From Candidatus Villigracilaceae bacterium (GTDB lineage Bacteria > Chloroflexota > Anaerolineae > Anaerolineales > Villigracilaceae), in assembly GCA_026645935.1 (NCBI GenBank), contig JAPKMP010000014.1, positions 36,833 to 100,832 on the forward strand: a DNA stretch of 64,000 nucleotides. The letters are read 5' to 3'. This document shows positions 56,757 through 64,000 of the stretch, piece after piece (the stretch's first letter is position 1; each line of letters begins with the position of its first letter). A program made the position numbers and the translations under genes. The notes under the pieces were generated by a model. It had not been told where the DNA came from. It ran no database searches and saw nothing but the letters and a program-made list of their open reading frames with translations.

Positions 56757-56813
56757 TATTAGACCAGCAGCAAATCAGATTAATTCCTCAAGCTTGCTGG
56801 GGAGAGAATAATT

Positions 56814-57005
56814 ATGCCAGTTGATAATGATTTATTGCAAAGGGTCAGGGATGAGCTTGCAGCAGAAGAGATATCTGAGCATGAGATTTGGGAAATTGCT
56901 GAGCAAGCATTAAGAGCGCTTGTTGCGCGTATTGCAAAACGATTAAAGCGCAGAATTGAGGAAATTTGGGAGGCATTGCGAGCTCTTGGTGGAGGTAGGA
57001 GGTAG
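56814..57005 (+). CDS. small helical protein, 63 aa
   Basis: The protein starts MPVDNDLLQRVRDELAAEEI. The first half is acidic and the second half strongly basic (ARIAKRLKRRIEEIWEALRA), ending in GGGRR. It should form two or three amphipathic helices and may bind a membrane, nucleic acid or the GTPase. GGGGAGAG stands before the ATG. The stop is two bases before the next ATG, so translation is coupled to the membrane protein gene. No family was recognised. Confidence 0.65.
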   Translation: MPVDNDLLQRVRDELAAEEISEHEIWEIAEQALRALVARIAKRLKRRIEEIWEALRALGGGRR

Positions 57006-57007
57006 TT

Positions 57008-57697
57008 ATGGAAGGTGTTGACGGTATTATAAAAATTTTAATAAATGGATTAGTTACAATAACTTCCCCCATACTTAAGAAATGGGATGAAAGCTTCAAG
57101 TTTATTAATTCTCGAAAGAATCAAAGCACACAAAATTCGCGTGATAAAATGTTGCGGGGATGGATAACCACCATTTTGTTTATTGCGGTATTATTTATCA
57201 TAATTAGATTTAAGTTTGTTTATCTAATTGCATTACAATTAAGAGTAAATATATTGGGTGATTTAAGCGAAATTGCTCAAAAAGATGATGTGTTAAGAAA
57301 AGATTTAATCCCACTATATGAAGGAATATTGCAAGATTTGTCGAAAGGCAGGGTTTCGTCAATGGAAATATTTAATCTCTCTATCTTAGTGACATATCTT
57401 CAAACATTTATATTAAGCCCATTATTGTGGAAATTTGTATCGGGGGCTGGCCTTGGAATAATATTAATTTTATGGACTATTTTCGCAAATAGAAAACGAA
57501 AAGAACGGATTGAAGCATTTCGAGGCGCCACTCTAATAACATTCATTTTTGGTGTTATTGGTCTGTTGATCCCAATATTTTTTCCATCAATAAGCCTTGC
57601 CCTGAATATATTAATAAACTTTGTAATTTTACTTATCATTCAACTTATTATATTATTGTGGATCGGGAGAAACCGATTATCTCCGGTTCGGAACTGA
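57008..57697 (+). CDS. polytopic membrane protein of the GTPase cassette
   Basis: The 229-residue protein has a cytoplasmic-like start, one membrane helix at about 50-68 (WITTILFIAVLFIIIRF), a region of about 60 residues that is probably outside (RVNILGDLSEIAQKDDVLRK), and three or four helices from about 122 to 220 (ILILWTIF, LITFIFGVIGLLIPIFF, ILINFVILLIIQLIILLWI). No catalytic motif was found. The ribosome site GGAGGTAGGAGG is very strong. Gene order and coupling suggest it is the membrane effector or anchor for the GTPase. Family unknown. Confidence 0.7.
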   Translation: MEGVDGIIKILINGLVTITSPILKKWDESFKFINSRKNQSTQNSRDKMLRGWITTILFIAVLFIIIRFKFVYLIALQLRVNILGDLSEIAQKDDVLRKDLIPLYEGILQDLSKGRVSSMEIFNLSILVTYLQTFILSPLLWKFVSGAGLGIILILWTIFANRKRKERIEAFRGATLITFIFGVIGLLIPIFFPSISLALNILINFVILLIIQLIILLWIGRNRLSPVRN

Positions 57698-57730
57698 TAA
57701 TATAATTTATTTGGAATTAGAAGGCTAGGA

Positions 57731-57760
57731 AGCGTGCAAGTTTGCACGCTATTTTATTTT
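57731..57760 (+). terminator. terminator of the AT-rich cassette
   Basis: AGCGTGCAA and TTGCACGCT pair across GT and are followed by ATTTTATTTT. It closes the three-gene cassette about 35 bases after the last stop codon. Confidence 0.8.
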
Positions 57761-57765
57761 GCTAT

Positions 57766-57795
57766 TTGAGATCAGGAGTGATAACCTAGTATAAT
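57766..57795 (+). promoter_or_regulatory. promoter of yqeY-like gene (leaderless geometry)
   Basis: TTGAGA and TATAAT are separated by 18 bp, and the ATG at 57802 follows six bases after the -10 box. Transcription would start at or beside the start codon. Confidence 0.7.
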
Positions 57796-57801
57796 TAATT
57801 T

Positions 57802-58254
57802 ATGAGCATAAAAACGAAACTCAATGAATCAATGAGATCCGCCATGAAAAGCGGAGATGAAGTCCGCAAACGCACCGTGCGCATGGCGCTCGCGGCCGTC
57901 AAACAGGCGGAGGTGGATAAACGCACCGAACTGGACGATATGGCGGTCACAGCCTTGATCCAGAAAGAGGTCAAGAACCGGCGCGAGGCGCTGGAAGAGG
58001 CGAAGAAAGCCAACCGCGAAGACCTGGTCGCGGATAACGAAGCTGAGATCAAAGTGCTGGAGGAATTCCTTCCCAAAGCCATGCCCGTCGAGGAACTGCG
58101 CGCGCTGGTGCAAGCCGCCATTGCCGAGACGGGAGCCGCCGCGCCGAGCGACATGGGCAAAGTGATGAAAGCCGTCATGCCAAAAGTGGCCGGACGCGCC
58201 CCCAACGACGCCATCAGCGCGATGGTGAAGGAACTGCTTGCAAAACAGGACTGA
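57802..58254 (+). CDS. GatB/YqeY domain-containing protein
   Basis: The 150-residue protein fits the YqeY family: MSIKTKLNESMRSAMKSGDEVRKRTVRMALAAVKQAEVD, LIQKEVKNRREALEEAKKA, VLEEFLPKAM and MGKVMKAVMPKVAGRAPNDAISAMVKELL. YqeY resembles the tRNA-binding tail of GatB and may aid tRNA-dependent amidation or another RNA function. GC content returns to that of the main chromosome here. A strong promoter ends six bases before the ATG and no ribosome site is present. Confidence 0.92.
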   Translation: MSIKTKLNESMRSAMKSGDEVRKRTVRMALAAVKQAEVDKRTELDDMAVTALIQKEVKNRREALEEAKKANREDLVADNEAEIKVLEEFLPKAMPVEELRALVQAAIAETGAAAPSDMGKVMKAVMPKVAGRAPNDAISAMVKELLAKQD

Positions 58255-58324
58255 AGCGGCAGAATCCAAAGCCGGGCGATTTTGGATTCTGCCAACGATG
58301 AGTCATTGACTCCGAAGTCCACTT

Positions 58325-60430
58325 ATGACCCAGCGCGCTCCTGTTTCCCGTTCGACCCGCATTTTACAAGCCAGCCTTATCGCTATCGTTAGCCTGGCTT
58401 CATTTGGTATTCTCATCTCCCCGCTGGGACTCAACCCCAGCCTTGAAACAGTGGGCGAGGGGGATGTGGCGCAAACCACGATTCAATCGCCCCGCGACAT
58501 CGAATACGTCAGCGAGATCCGCACCGAGGAAGCGCGCAAAGCCGCAGAGAGCGCGGTTCAACCGGTTTATAGTCCTCCCGACCCCGATATAGCGCGGGAT
58601 CAGATAGATCGCCTGCGCACCTCCCTGCAGAACATCACGTCCATCCGGGATAATGTTGAAGCGACTCTGGAGGAAAAGCAGGAGGACCTGCTGGCGTTGA
58701 GCGACCTGCGCTTGAAATCCGAAACCGTGAATTTTCTCCTCAACATTTCATCGTCCCGGTGGGATGCGGTCCAAGCGGAAGCCGTCCGTGTGCTCGAGCA
58801 GGTAATGCGCCGCGCGATTTACGAAGACAGAGTGGCATCTGCACAGACGGGAATTTCATCCTTTGTCTCACTGACTTTCAACGAACAACAATCCGAATTG
58901 GTGACCGAACTTGTCACGCCATTTGTGGTGCCGAACAGCTTCTTCAGCCAGGAATTGACGGATGCCGCTAAAAAATCGGCAAGGGATGCTGTCCAGCCGA
59001 TCGTGCAGACATACAAGGCGGGCGAGACCATTGTTCCCGCCGGTGAGGTCATCACCCCTGCGGATATGGAAGCATTCAAGCAATTGGGTATGATCCGCCC
59101 CGGACAACGTTGGGAGGATGTCGCCGCCGCCGGAGCCGTCGTCTTGTTGTGCGCCGCTTTCGTTCCCCTTTATTTCTATCGCCGACCGCGCGCCGGATTC
59201 TTAAACGACCGCAAGAACCTGCTTGTCATCTCCCTTATCTTTATTCTTTTCCTCGCCGGTGCCCGCCTCTTCGCGGGGCGGACCCTCGCCCCGTACGGTT
59301 ATCCCATTCAAGCCGCAGGGTTGTTATTCACCGCCTTATTCAGCCTCGAGGTGGGACTGGTCTTTGCGATTCCCCTCGCCATCCTTGCCGCCTTTGGATT
59401 GCCCAATTCCTACGACCTGATTCCCTATTACATGTTCTCTTCCATAATCGGGCTGCTTGCGCTCGGACCCGCCCGCCGCTTTTGGGGTTTCTTGCGCGCA
59501 GGAATCGCCATTTCATTATCAAGCGCGGCGGCATTGCTCGCGTTTCGCATCCCGCTCATCACTCTCGATTGGCTGGGCATCGTTCAATACATTGGCGTGA
59601 TCGCCTTTGCCGGTTTTTCTTCGGCAAGTATTGCCCTCCTGCTTCAGTTCATGCTGGCGCAAATGCTCGGTCTCACCACCGCGCTGCAATTGCTCGATAT
59701 CTCCCGCCCCGATTTTCAGCTCCTGCAATTCTTTTTACGCAACGCCCCCGGCACCTATCAACATAGTCTGCAGGTTGCCAACCTTGCCGAGCAGGCTGCC
59801 GAAAAGATCGGCGCGGATCCGCTGCTTACCCGTGTCGGAGCTTTGTTCCATGATATTGGCAAGGCGCTCAATCCGAACTTTTTCATCGAAAACCAGGTGC
59901 AGGGAAACATCAACGCTCATAAAGAATCCGTTCCCGAGGAAGTTGCCGCCACCATCATCCGTCACGTCACCGACGGCGTGCAATTGGTGAAGAAACACCG
60001 CCTTCCGCGCCGCCTGCATGATTTTATTCTGGAACATCACGGCACCCTAATCACGAATTATCAATACAATCAAGCCATGGAAACCGCGGGCGGCGATGTG
60101 ACCAGGGTGGACATCGATAAATTCCGTTATCCGGGTCCTCGCCCGGCTTCGCGTGAGACGGCATTGCTCATGCTTGCCGATGCCACCGAAGCCCGCGCCC
60201 GCGCCGAGCGCCCCTCCTCCGACGAAGAACTTCGCGCGCTCGTCACCAGCGTCATCCAGACCGTGCAAAAACACAACCAGCTCGACGACACCCTGCTCAC
60301 ATTGCGCGACCTGAAACTCATTACTGAATCTTTCGTCACCACGTTGCGCGGGACCTATCATCCGCGTATTCAATATCCCAAAGCCGCCGTGCCGGACCAG
60401 GACACAACCCTGCTCACACCGAGAAAATAA
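58325..60430 (+). CDS. 7TM-HD family phosphohydrolase (PgpH-like c-di-AMP phosphodiesterase)
   Basis: The 701-residue protein has one N-terminal helix (about 13-32), a large outside 7TMR-HDED domain (about 45-250), seven helices (about 270-450), and a cytoplasmic HD domain (about 470-640). It has GTYQHSLQVANLAEQAAEKIG, LFHDIGKALNPNFFIENQ (HD), IIRHVTDG and LEHHGT metal ligands. PgpH-type proteins hydrolyse cyclic di-AMP. A cyclase gene is not in the window. Next to ybeY and the undecaprenol kinase gene, this order is common in bacteria. Confidence 0.93.
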   Translation: MTQRAPVSRSTRILQASLIAIVSLASFGILISPLGLNPSLETVGEGDVAQTTIQSPRDIEYVSEIRTEEARKAAESAVQPVYSPPDPDIARDQIDRLRTSLQNITSIRDNVEATLEEKQEDLLALSDLRLKSETVNFLLNISSSRWDAVQAEAVRVLEQVMRRAIYEDRVASAQTGISSFVSLTFNEQQSELVTELVTPFVVPNSFFSQELTDAAKKSARDAVQPIVQTYKAGETIVPAGEVITPADMEAFKQLGMIRPGQRWEDVAAAGAVVLLCAAFVPLYFYRRPRAGFLNDRKNLLVISLIFILFLAGARLFAGRTLAPYGYPIQAAGLLFTALFSLEVGLVFAIPLAILAAFGLPNSYDLIPYYMFSSIIGLLALGPARRFWGFLRAGIAISLSSAAALLAFRIPLITLDWLGIVQYIGVIAFAGFSSASIALLLQFMLAQMLGLTTALQLLDISRPDFQLLQFFLRNAPGTYQHSLQVANLAEQAAEKIGADPLLTRVGALFHDIGKALNPNFFIENQVQGNINAHKESVPEEVAATIIRHVTDGVQLVKKHRLPRRLHDFILEHHGTLITNYQYNQAMETAGGDVTRVDIDKFRYPGPRPASRETALLMLADATEARARAERPSSDEELRALVTSVIQTVQKHNQLDDTLLTLRDLKLITESFVTTLRGTYHPRIQYPKAAVPDQDTTLLTPRK

Positions 60431-60432
60431 AA

Positions 60433-60903
60433 ATGATTCACATCGATAATCAATTGGATTTTCCGGATGCCGCCCTGCTCGAACGCGCCGCATCCTTGAC
60501 TCTCGAACTCGCCCCGCCTCTCAACGTGGAATTTGAGTTTGATCCTGCCCATGCAGACCTTTCCATCGTCCTGACCGATGACCGCCACCTTCATGAGTTG
60601 AATCTCGACTACCTCGGCGTGGACTCGCCCACAGACGTGCTCTCCTTCCCTGCCGCCGAAATCGACCCTGAAACCGAGGATTTATACCTTGGCGATATCG
60701 CCATCTCCATCCCGCGAGCCACGCAGCAGGCGCAGAATGCCGGCCACAACGTGGAAGCGGAAATGCAGCTGTTGGTTGTGCATGGCGTCTTGCATTTGCT
60801 CGGCTACGACCACGGCACAGACGGGGAAAAATCCGTCATGTGGGCCGAGCAAGCCAAGGTTTTGGAGCGGCTCGGCTTGTCACGAATTCAGATAGAGGAA
60901 TAG
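60433..60903 (+). CDS. ybeY: rRNA maturation RNase YbeY
   Basis: The 156-residue protein has the YbeY zinc motif HGVLHLLGYDH (H-x3-H-x5-H) and the region LNLDYLGVDSPTDVLSFPA. YbeY trims the 3' end of 16S rRNA and takes part in ribosome quality control. It starts two bases after the PgpH-like stop, and the next gene starts one base after its own stop, so the three are one operon. The sequence is complete and typical. Confidence 0.96.
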   Translation: MIHIDNQLDFPDAALLERAASLTLELAPPLNVEFEFDPAHADLSIVLTDDRHLHELNLDYLGVDSPTDVLSFPAAEIDPETEDLYLGDIAISIPRATQQAQNAGHNVEAEMQLLVVHGVLHLLGYDHGTDGEKSVMWAEQAKVLERLGLSRIQIEE

Positions 60904-60904
60904 T

Positions 60905-61291
60905 GTGAGAGAATTCTTCCTTTCGCGCATTCGGGCGTTCAGGTATGCGTTTCAGGGTTGGGGATATGTTCTGCGCACCCAGCGCAACATGTGGATCCAC
61001 AGCCTGATCGCCGCGGTCGTTTTTGTTCTGGGTTTGTGGTTGAAATTATCCCTGCAGGATTGGGCGATCATTACGCTCACAGCAGCGTTGGTGTTCACTG
61101 CCGAATTCATCAATACTTCCATCGAAGCCATCGTGGACCTCGCCACGGAGGAGCATCATCCCCTCGCCAAGATCGGCAAAGACGTCGGCGCTGCGGCAGT
61201 TCTGGTTGCCGCCCTGGCTGCCATCATCGTCGGTTTCCTGGTCCTCGGGCCGCCATTGTGGCAAAAGCTCATTTCGATTTACGATTTCTGA
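60905..61291 (+). CDS. dgkA: diacylglycerol/undecaprenol kinase (DgkA family)
   Basis: A GTG start at 60905 (MREFFLSRIRAF) gives 128 residues with three membrane helices. The signature AEFINTSIEAIVDLATEEHHPLAKIGKDVGAAAVLVAA contains the catalytic Glu and metal-binding residues of DgkA. The Gram-positive-type enzyme phosphorylates undecaprenol for cell-wall synthesis; the context (PgpH-YbeY-DgkA) is the same as in Firmicutes, so that role is more likely than diacylglycerol recycling. Confidence 0.93.
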   Translation: MREFFLSRIRAFRYAFQGWGYVLRTQRNMWIHSLIAAVVFVLGLWLKLSLQDWAIITLTAALVFTAEFINTSIEAIVDLATEEHHPLAKIGKDVGAAAVLVAALAAIIVGFLVLGPPLWQKLISIYDF

Positions 61292-61375
61292 TGCTTCGAC
61301 AGCCTCAGCACAAGTTTACGATTGCACGCTTCGTTTCCTCTTTCTACCCTTCACATAGTCCCTCTTATAATCTGG

Positions 61376-61410
61376 AACCTTCAACCTTCAACCTGCAACT
61401 TGAAACTTCC
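61376..61410. repeat. period-7 array before endonuclease-IV-like gene
   Basis: AACCTTC, AACCTTC, AACCTGC, AACTTGA and AACTTCC follow each other exactly. The array lies between a TATAAT box (61366-61371) and the ATG at 61423, so it would form most of the leader. Confidence 0.7.
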
Positions 61411-61422
61411 CTTGGAGCTCCC

Positions 61423-62280
61423 ATGACCTTATCCTTCAACTTTGGCACTGTTGGTTCGCCCACCGGCACGCCCAAGAAACCCGGCGGGACGGTTGGCGCG
61501 ATTGCGTTCAGCAAAAGCCTGGGCTTGGATGCGCTCGAATTGGGCTGGGTGCAATCGGTCCGTGTGAGCGAGGCGACTTGTGCGCTGATCAAATCGGCGG
61601 GGGAGGAAAATTCCGTCGCGTTGAGCGTTCACGCGCCGTACTTCATCAACCTGAACGCGGAAAAGGATGAGTGGCTCAAATCCCGCAAGCGTCTGATGGA
61701 CGCGGCTCACTACGGCTATCTTGCCGGTGCAACGGATATCATCTTTCATCCCGGCTCGTATTTTGGAAACGATCCCTCCGAGGTTTTGAAGGTTGCCATT
61801 CCGCGGCTTGACGGCTGTGTGAAGGAATTGCAGAAGAACGGCGATCAAGTGATATTGCGCCCCGAAACGATGGGAAAATCTGCCATGCTTGGCTCGTTCG
61901 AAGATGCGCTTGCGATGAGCAAGACATTGGACATGGTTCAACCGTGCATTGACTTTGCCCACCTTCACGCCCGCCCCGGCGACGGCTCGATGAATACGTA
62001 CGGTGAATGGTCGCGCCTGCTCGAGAAATATGGAAATACCCTTGGCGATAAATCGTTGAAGAATCTACATATACATCTTTCTGGGATCGAATATGGACCG
62101 AAAGGGGAAAAGAATCACCTGCCATTAAAAGACGCCGACCTCGACCTGAAAGCGCTCTTCAAGGCGTTGAACGATTTCAACTGCGGCGGGCGCATTCTTT
62201 GTGAGAGTCCGATCATGGAGGAGGATGCTCTTACGATGAAAAAGGTTTGGATGAAGACCAGTGGGGAAAAAGGAAAATAA
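61423..62280 (+). CDS. endonuclease IV-like TIM-barrel protein
   Basis: The start at 61423 (MTLSFNFGTVGSPTG) follows TTGGAG and gives 285 residues. The TIM barrel shows the AP-endonuclease family 2 metal ligands: LSVHAPYFINL, DIIFHPGSYF, VILRPETMGK, CIDFAHLHARPGDG, LHIHLSGIEYG and ILCESPIMEED. Endonuclease IV cuts DNA at abasic sites with three zinc ions. The Glu before TMGK and the His positions agree. It differs from classical Nfo at the start, so it may be a family branch. The upstream heptamer array and TATAAT box are part of its leader region. Confidence 0.88.
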   Translation: MTLSFNFGTVGSPTGTPKKPGGTVGAIAFSKSLGLDALELGWVQSVRVSEATCALIKSAGEENSVALSVHAPYFINLNAEKDEWLKSRKRLMDAAHYGYLAGATDIIFHPGSYFGNDPSEVLKVAIPRLDGCVKELQKNGDQVILRPETMGKSAMLGSFEDALAMSKTLDMVQPCIDFAHLHARPGDGSMNTYGEWSRLLEKYGNTLGDKSLKNLHIHLSGIEYGPKGEKNHLPLKDADLDLKALFKALNDFNCGGRILCESPIMEEDALTMKKVWMKTSGEKGK

Positions 62281-62306
62281 AAAGATTTGTTATTGAAGTT
62301 AATAGG

Positions 62307-62338
62307 AAAAGCGCCTCCGATCTCTCGGGGGCGCTTTT
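62307..62338. terminator. bidirectional terminator
   Basis: AAAAGCGCC, with inner TCCGA and TCGGG, pairs with GGCGCTTTT. Both strands end in a T- or A-run, so it can serve the endonuclease gene and the convergent protease gene. Confidence 0.8.
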
Positions 62339-62390
62339 CACACTTCGAGGGCGCCATTGGCGCAACTCAGTGCATACTTTCCACTTGCTG

Positions 62391-62416
62391 CCCTTCGATT
62401 TTGCTCAGGGCAGGCT
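62391..62416. repeat. short palindromic repeat (PAL type)
   Basis: CCCTTCGATTTTGCTCAGGG with CAGGCTTT begins three bases after the protease stop codon on the minus strand. It is a relative of the repeat at 34444-34471. Confidence 0.55.
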
Positions 62417-62418
62417 TT

Positions 62419-64000
62419 CTACTTGCTCAACCCAACATTGATCTCGTTCAGATCCGGGTCATTGGGACCGGCGACAAGGTTATCGGCATAAGAGTCGTAA
62501 TAACCTTGCGCGGCGAAGACGAGGGTGAACTCCACTCCGCGCGGGATGCCAGTGATCTTGTACTGTCCGTTCGCGCCGGTTTCGAGGAAGGCTTCGACGT
62601 AGCTTTCGTTGTAATTCGTCGCAGCCCATTCATCGTACGTTGTGCCGGGCGAGAGCACAAAGACGTACGCGCCAGAGATCGGATTGTTCGTCGCGGCGTC
62701 GTAGATCAAGCCGTACACGGTGACGGTATCTCCGCTCGAAGGCGTTGAGGGTTGTTGTCCGCCTCCACCTCCGCTGCCGCTGACCGTCACCTTCGAGGAA
62801 TTGCCCATCGGGGTCATTGCATCGCCTGCGTACAACTCGAGGCGATAGGTTCCATCGGGCATCGGTTTGCCTTCGTTGGGCAGGAAGGTGCCGAACAGAC
62901 CGCTTTCGCCCCATTCCCAGGCGTAGCTGTATTCTGCGACCTTTTGGTCGTTCAAATACCAGTATTCCACCAGCGCTTCGCCGTTCGTCATGCCGCTGTA
63001 TTCGAACCCGGCGGCGATGCACAATACCTGTCCCTGATAGGCATTGAGTGTATCGTTCGACCAGTCGCATTGCTGGGCTGTGCTGGGAGAGGTATCCAAC
63101 CACACCCATTTCGAGGCGGATTCTGAGCCGCCTCCCGGGTTGCTGACCGTGCCGGGCAGCGAAAATGGACTCGTATATTGTTTGCCACCCTGAGCCGCTT
63201 GAATCAGCGGAAGGGCGAGGTTGACAGGGCGGATGCCGTTAAGGAAGCCTCCGATTGGAACGCAGCTATCATTCTGGTCCACGACTCCGTCGCCGTTCGT
63301 ATCCTGAACCTGCCGGCAATCGGAGGTTTCCGATTCGCGGCTGGCGGCTGCGATCGTCGGCACGCCGATGATGTTTCCGTTATTATCCGCGGCAAGACCG
63401 CCGGAATTTCCACCGGAGATGGTGGTATCCGTTTTTATCCATGCCCGGTCGCCGATCTGATCTTCTGAAGAAAAGCCCGAAACGGTTCCCTTCGTGAAGG
63501 TGATGGTATTGCCGCCAATGGAGGGGAAGCCAAATATATTGAGATCGTCGCCGACGTGAATATTATCCGAGTTGCCCATGGGCACATAGGGCAGGTTCAG
63601 GCTGTTCGGATTCACTGCTGTGCCGTTGACGGAAGCCGTGATCTGGATGACGGCAAGGTCGAGAAAGCCATCTACGGCGCGGACCTCGGCAATATACGAA
63701 GGTACAGCCGGTTTATCCTCCGATACGATGATTGCAACCCCGAGCGCATCCGGCTCGCTCTCCGGCTCACCCTGCGAGGCGGGGCTGGCGACATGCGCAT
63801 TTGTCAAGATCATGCCGGAGGGGGTAAGGATCGTTCCTGAGCCGACATAACCGGGAACGAGTTCCCCGCCTTCGTTGAACAAACCGAAGATCTGCACTGT
63901 GGCAGCGATCAGATTCGCGCGGGTTCCCGAGGTTAATTCGCCTGCTTGGCTGGGTGGTGAGTCTGAAGGCGTAATCGGGGTGATCGGTTCCACCGCCGGG
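62419..64000 (-). CDS. trypsin-like serine protease with C-terminal regulatory-like domain, 5' end outside window
   Basis: The frame is open to the window edge, so the N-terminus, probably with a signal peptide, is missing. The visible part has a trypsin-like domain with the S1C-type triad: LTNAHVAS (His), GFLDLAVIQI (Asp) and ISGGNSGGLA (Ser). A DTNGDGVVDQND loop resembling a calcium-binding type 3 repeat follows. Then come a beta domain with CIAAG and WLDTSPSTAQQCDW, a Gly/Gln linker, and a carboxypeptidase-regulatory-like beta domain (VTVYGLIYDAATNNPISGAY). It should be secreted and act as an envelope protease. PDZ domains are absent. Confidence 0.88.
   Translation of the reverse strand, partial: PAVEPITPITPSDSPPSQAGELTSGTRANLIAATVQIFGLFNEGGELVPGYVGSGTILTPSGMILTNAHVASPASQGEPESEPDALGVAIIVSEDKPAVPSYIAEVRAVDGFLDLAVIQITASVNGTAVNPNSLNLPYVPMGNSDNIHVGDDLNIFGFPSIGGNTITFTKGTVSGFSSEDQIGDRAWIKTDTTISGGNSGGLAADNNGNIIGVPTIAAASRESETSDCRQVQDTNGDGVVDQNDSCVPIGGFLNGIRPVNLALPLIQAAQGGKQYTSPFSLPGTVSNPGGGSESASKWVWLDTSPSTAQQCDWSNDTLNAYQGQVLCIAAGFEYSGMTNGEALVEYWYLNDQKVAEYSYAWEWGESGLFGTFLPNEGKPMPDGTYRLELYAGDAMTPMGNSSKVTVSGSGGGGGQQPSTPSSGDTVTVYGLIYDAATNNPISGAYVFVLSPGTTYDEWAATNYNESYVEAFLETGANGQYKITGIPRGVEFTLVFAAQGYYDSYADNLVAGPNDPDLNEINVGLSK

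Noticed and set aside
60958..61422. N-terminal extension of the endonuclease-IV-like frame back to 60958
   Set aside because: The extension runs antiparallel in reading sense through dgkA in another frame, has no domain character, and an ATG with a ribosome site exists at 61423.

Overview
The window looks like chromosome of a Chloroflexota bacterium, most likely class Anaerolineae (inference from gene content and style: tandem L,D-transpeptidases with RRDFLK leaders, a PknB kinase with pre-peptidase-like repeats, Tat-type MsrP, GT87/GT4 glycosyltransferases, and many dispersed palindromes). No rRNA, tRNA, CRISPR array, insertion sequence or phage module was recognised. Genes are densely packed on both strands.

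Layout. 1-7600 (minus): a LURP-one-like protein, then four consecutive L,D-transpeptidase paralogues and an N-acetylmuramoyl-L-alanine amidase (cell-wall cluster), a possible PD-(D/E)XK-fold protein and a lipoprotein. 7750-9990 (plus): a threonine-dehydrogenase-like epimerase, a PIN toxin/antitoxin pair, and a remnant of a second, diverged allele of the epimerase on the far side of the pair. 9986-18548 (minus): a leucine/isovalerate degradation run with methylcrotonyl-CoA carboxylase (carboxyltransferase, biotin carboxylase and a separate biotin carrier), a MaoC hydratase and a CitE-type lyase; a palindromic repeat sits exactly between biotin carboxylase and carrier. 18756-20785 (plus): SCP-x-type thiolase and DUF35 partner. 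20786-27129: repeats, a frameshifted gene remnant, a lipoprotein hydrolase, MutS2, and a receptor-like Ser/Thr kinase.

27286-39925: SDR, sulfatase, HAD phosphatase, acetolactate decarboxylase, a SHOCT/PH-like/GT87 trio, two GT4 glycosyltransferases, two deoxynucleoside kinases, a nucleotidyltransferase, a NIF3-like protein and pyrB, with a promoter/leader-ORF/terminator unit upstream of the last two. 40085-47069: an envelope redox and methionine-sulfoxide repair block (DsbA-like protein, MsrQ, MsrP, thioredoxin-like lipoproteins, two-component system, methionine-rich lipoprotein, CcdA). 47066-55701: peptidase S51, STAS protein, ComEC with a decayed nuclease domain, ZIP transporter, SDR-DUF2867, PlsY-like, DUF554, cobalamin adenosyltransferase, HetC-like protein. 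55702-57760: a distinctly AT-rich three-gene cassette (dynamin/Era-like GTPase, small basic helical protein, polytopic membrane protein) with its own promoter, palindrome and terminator; this is the best candidate for an undescribed system. 57802-64000: YqeY, PgpH-like 7TM-HD protein, YbeY, undecaprenol kinase, endonuclease-IV-like protein, and a trypsin-like protease cut by the window edge.

Three themes cross the window. (1) Short arrays with an exact 7-nucleotide period occur between genes and also inside coding sequences (mutS2 three times, comEC, a GT4 gene), where they read through as linker peptides. (2) Several palindromic repeat families are scattered between genes; one is read in frame as the peptide PALSGVEG. 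(3) Many genes have a TATAAT-like box 6-9 nt before the start codon and no Shine-Dalgarno sequence, which suggests frequent leaderless transcription.
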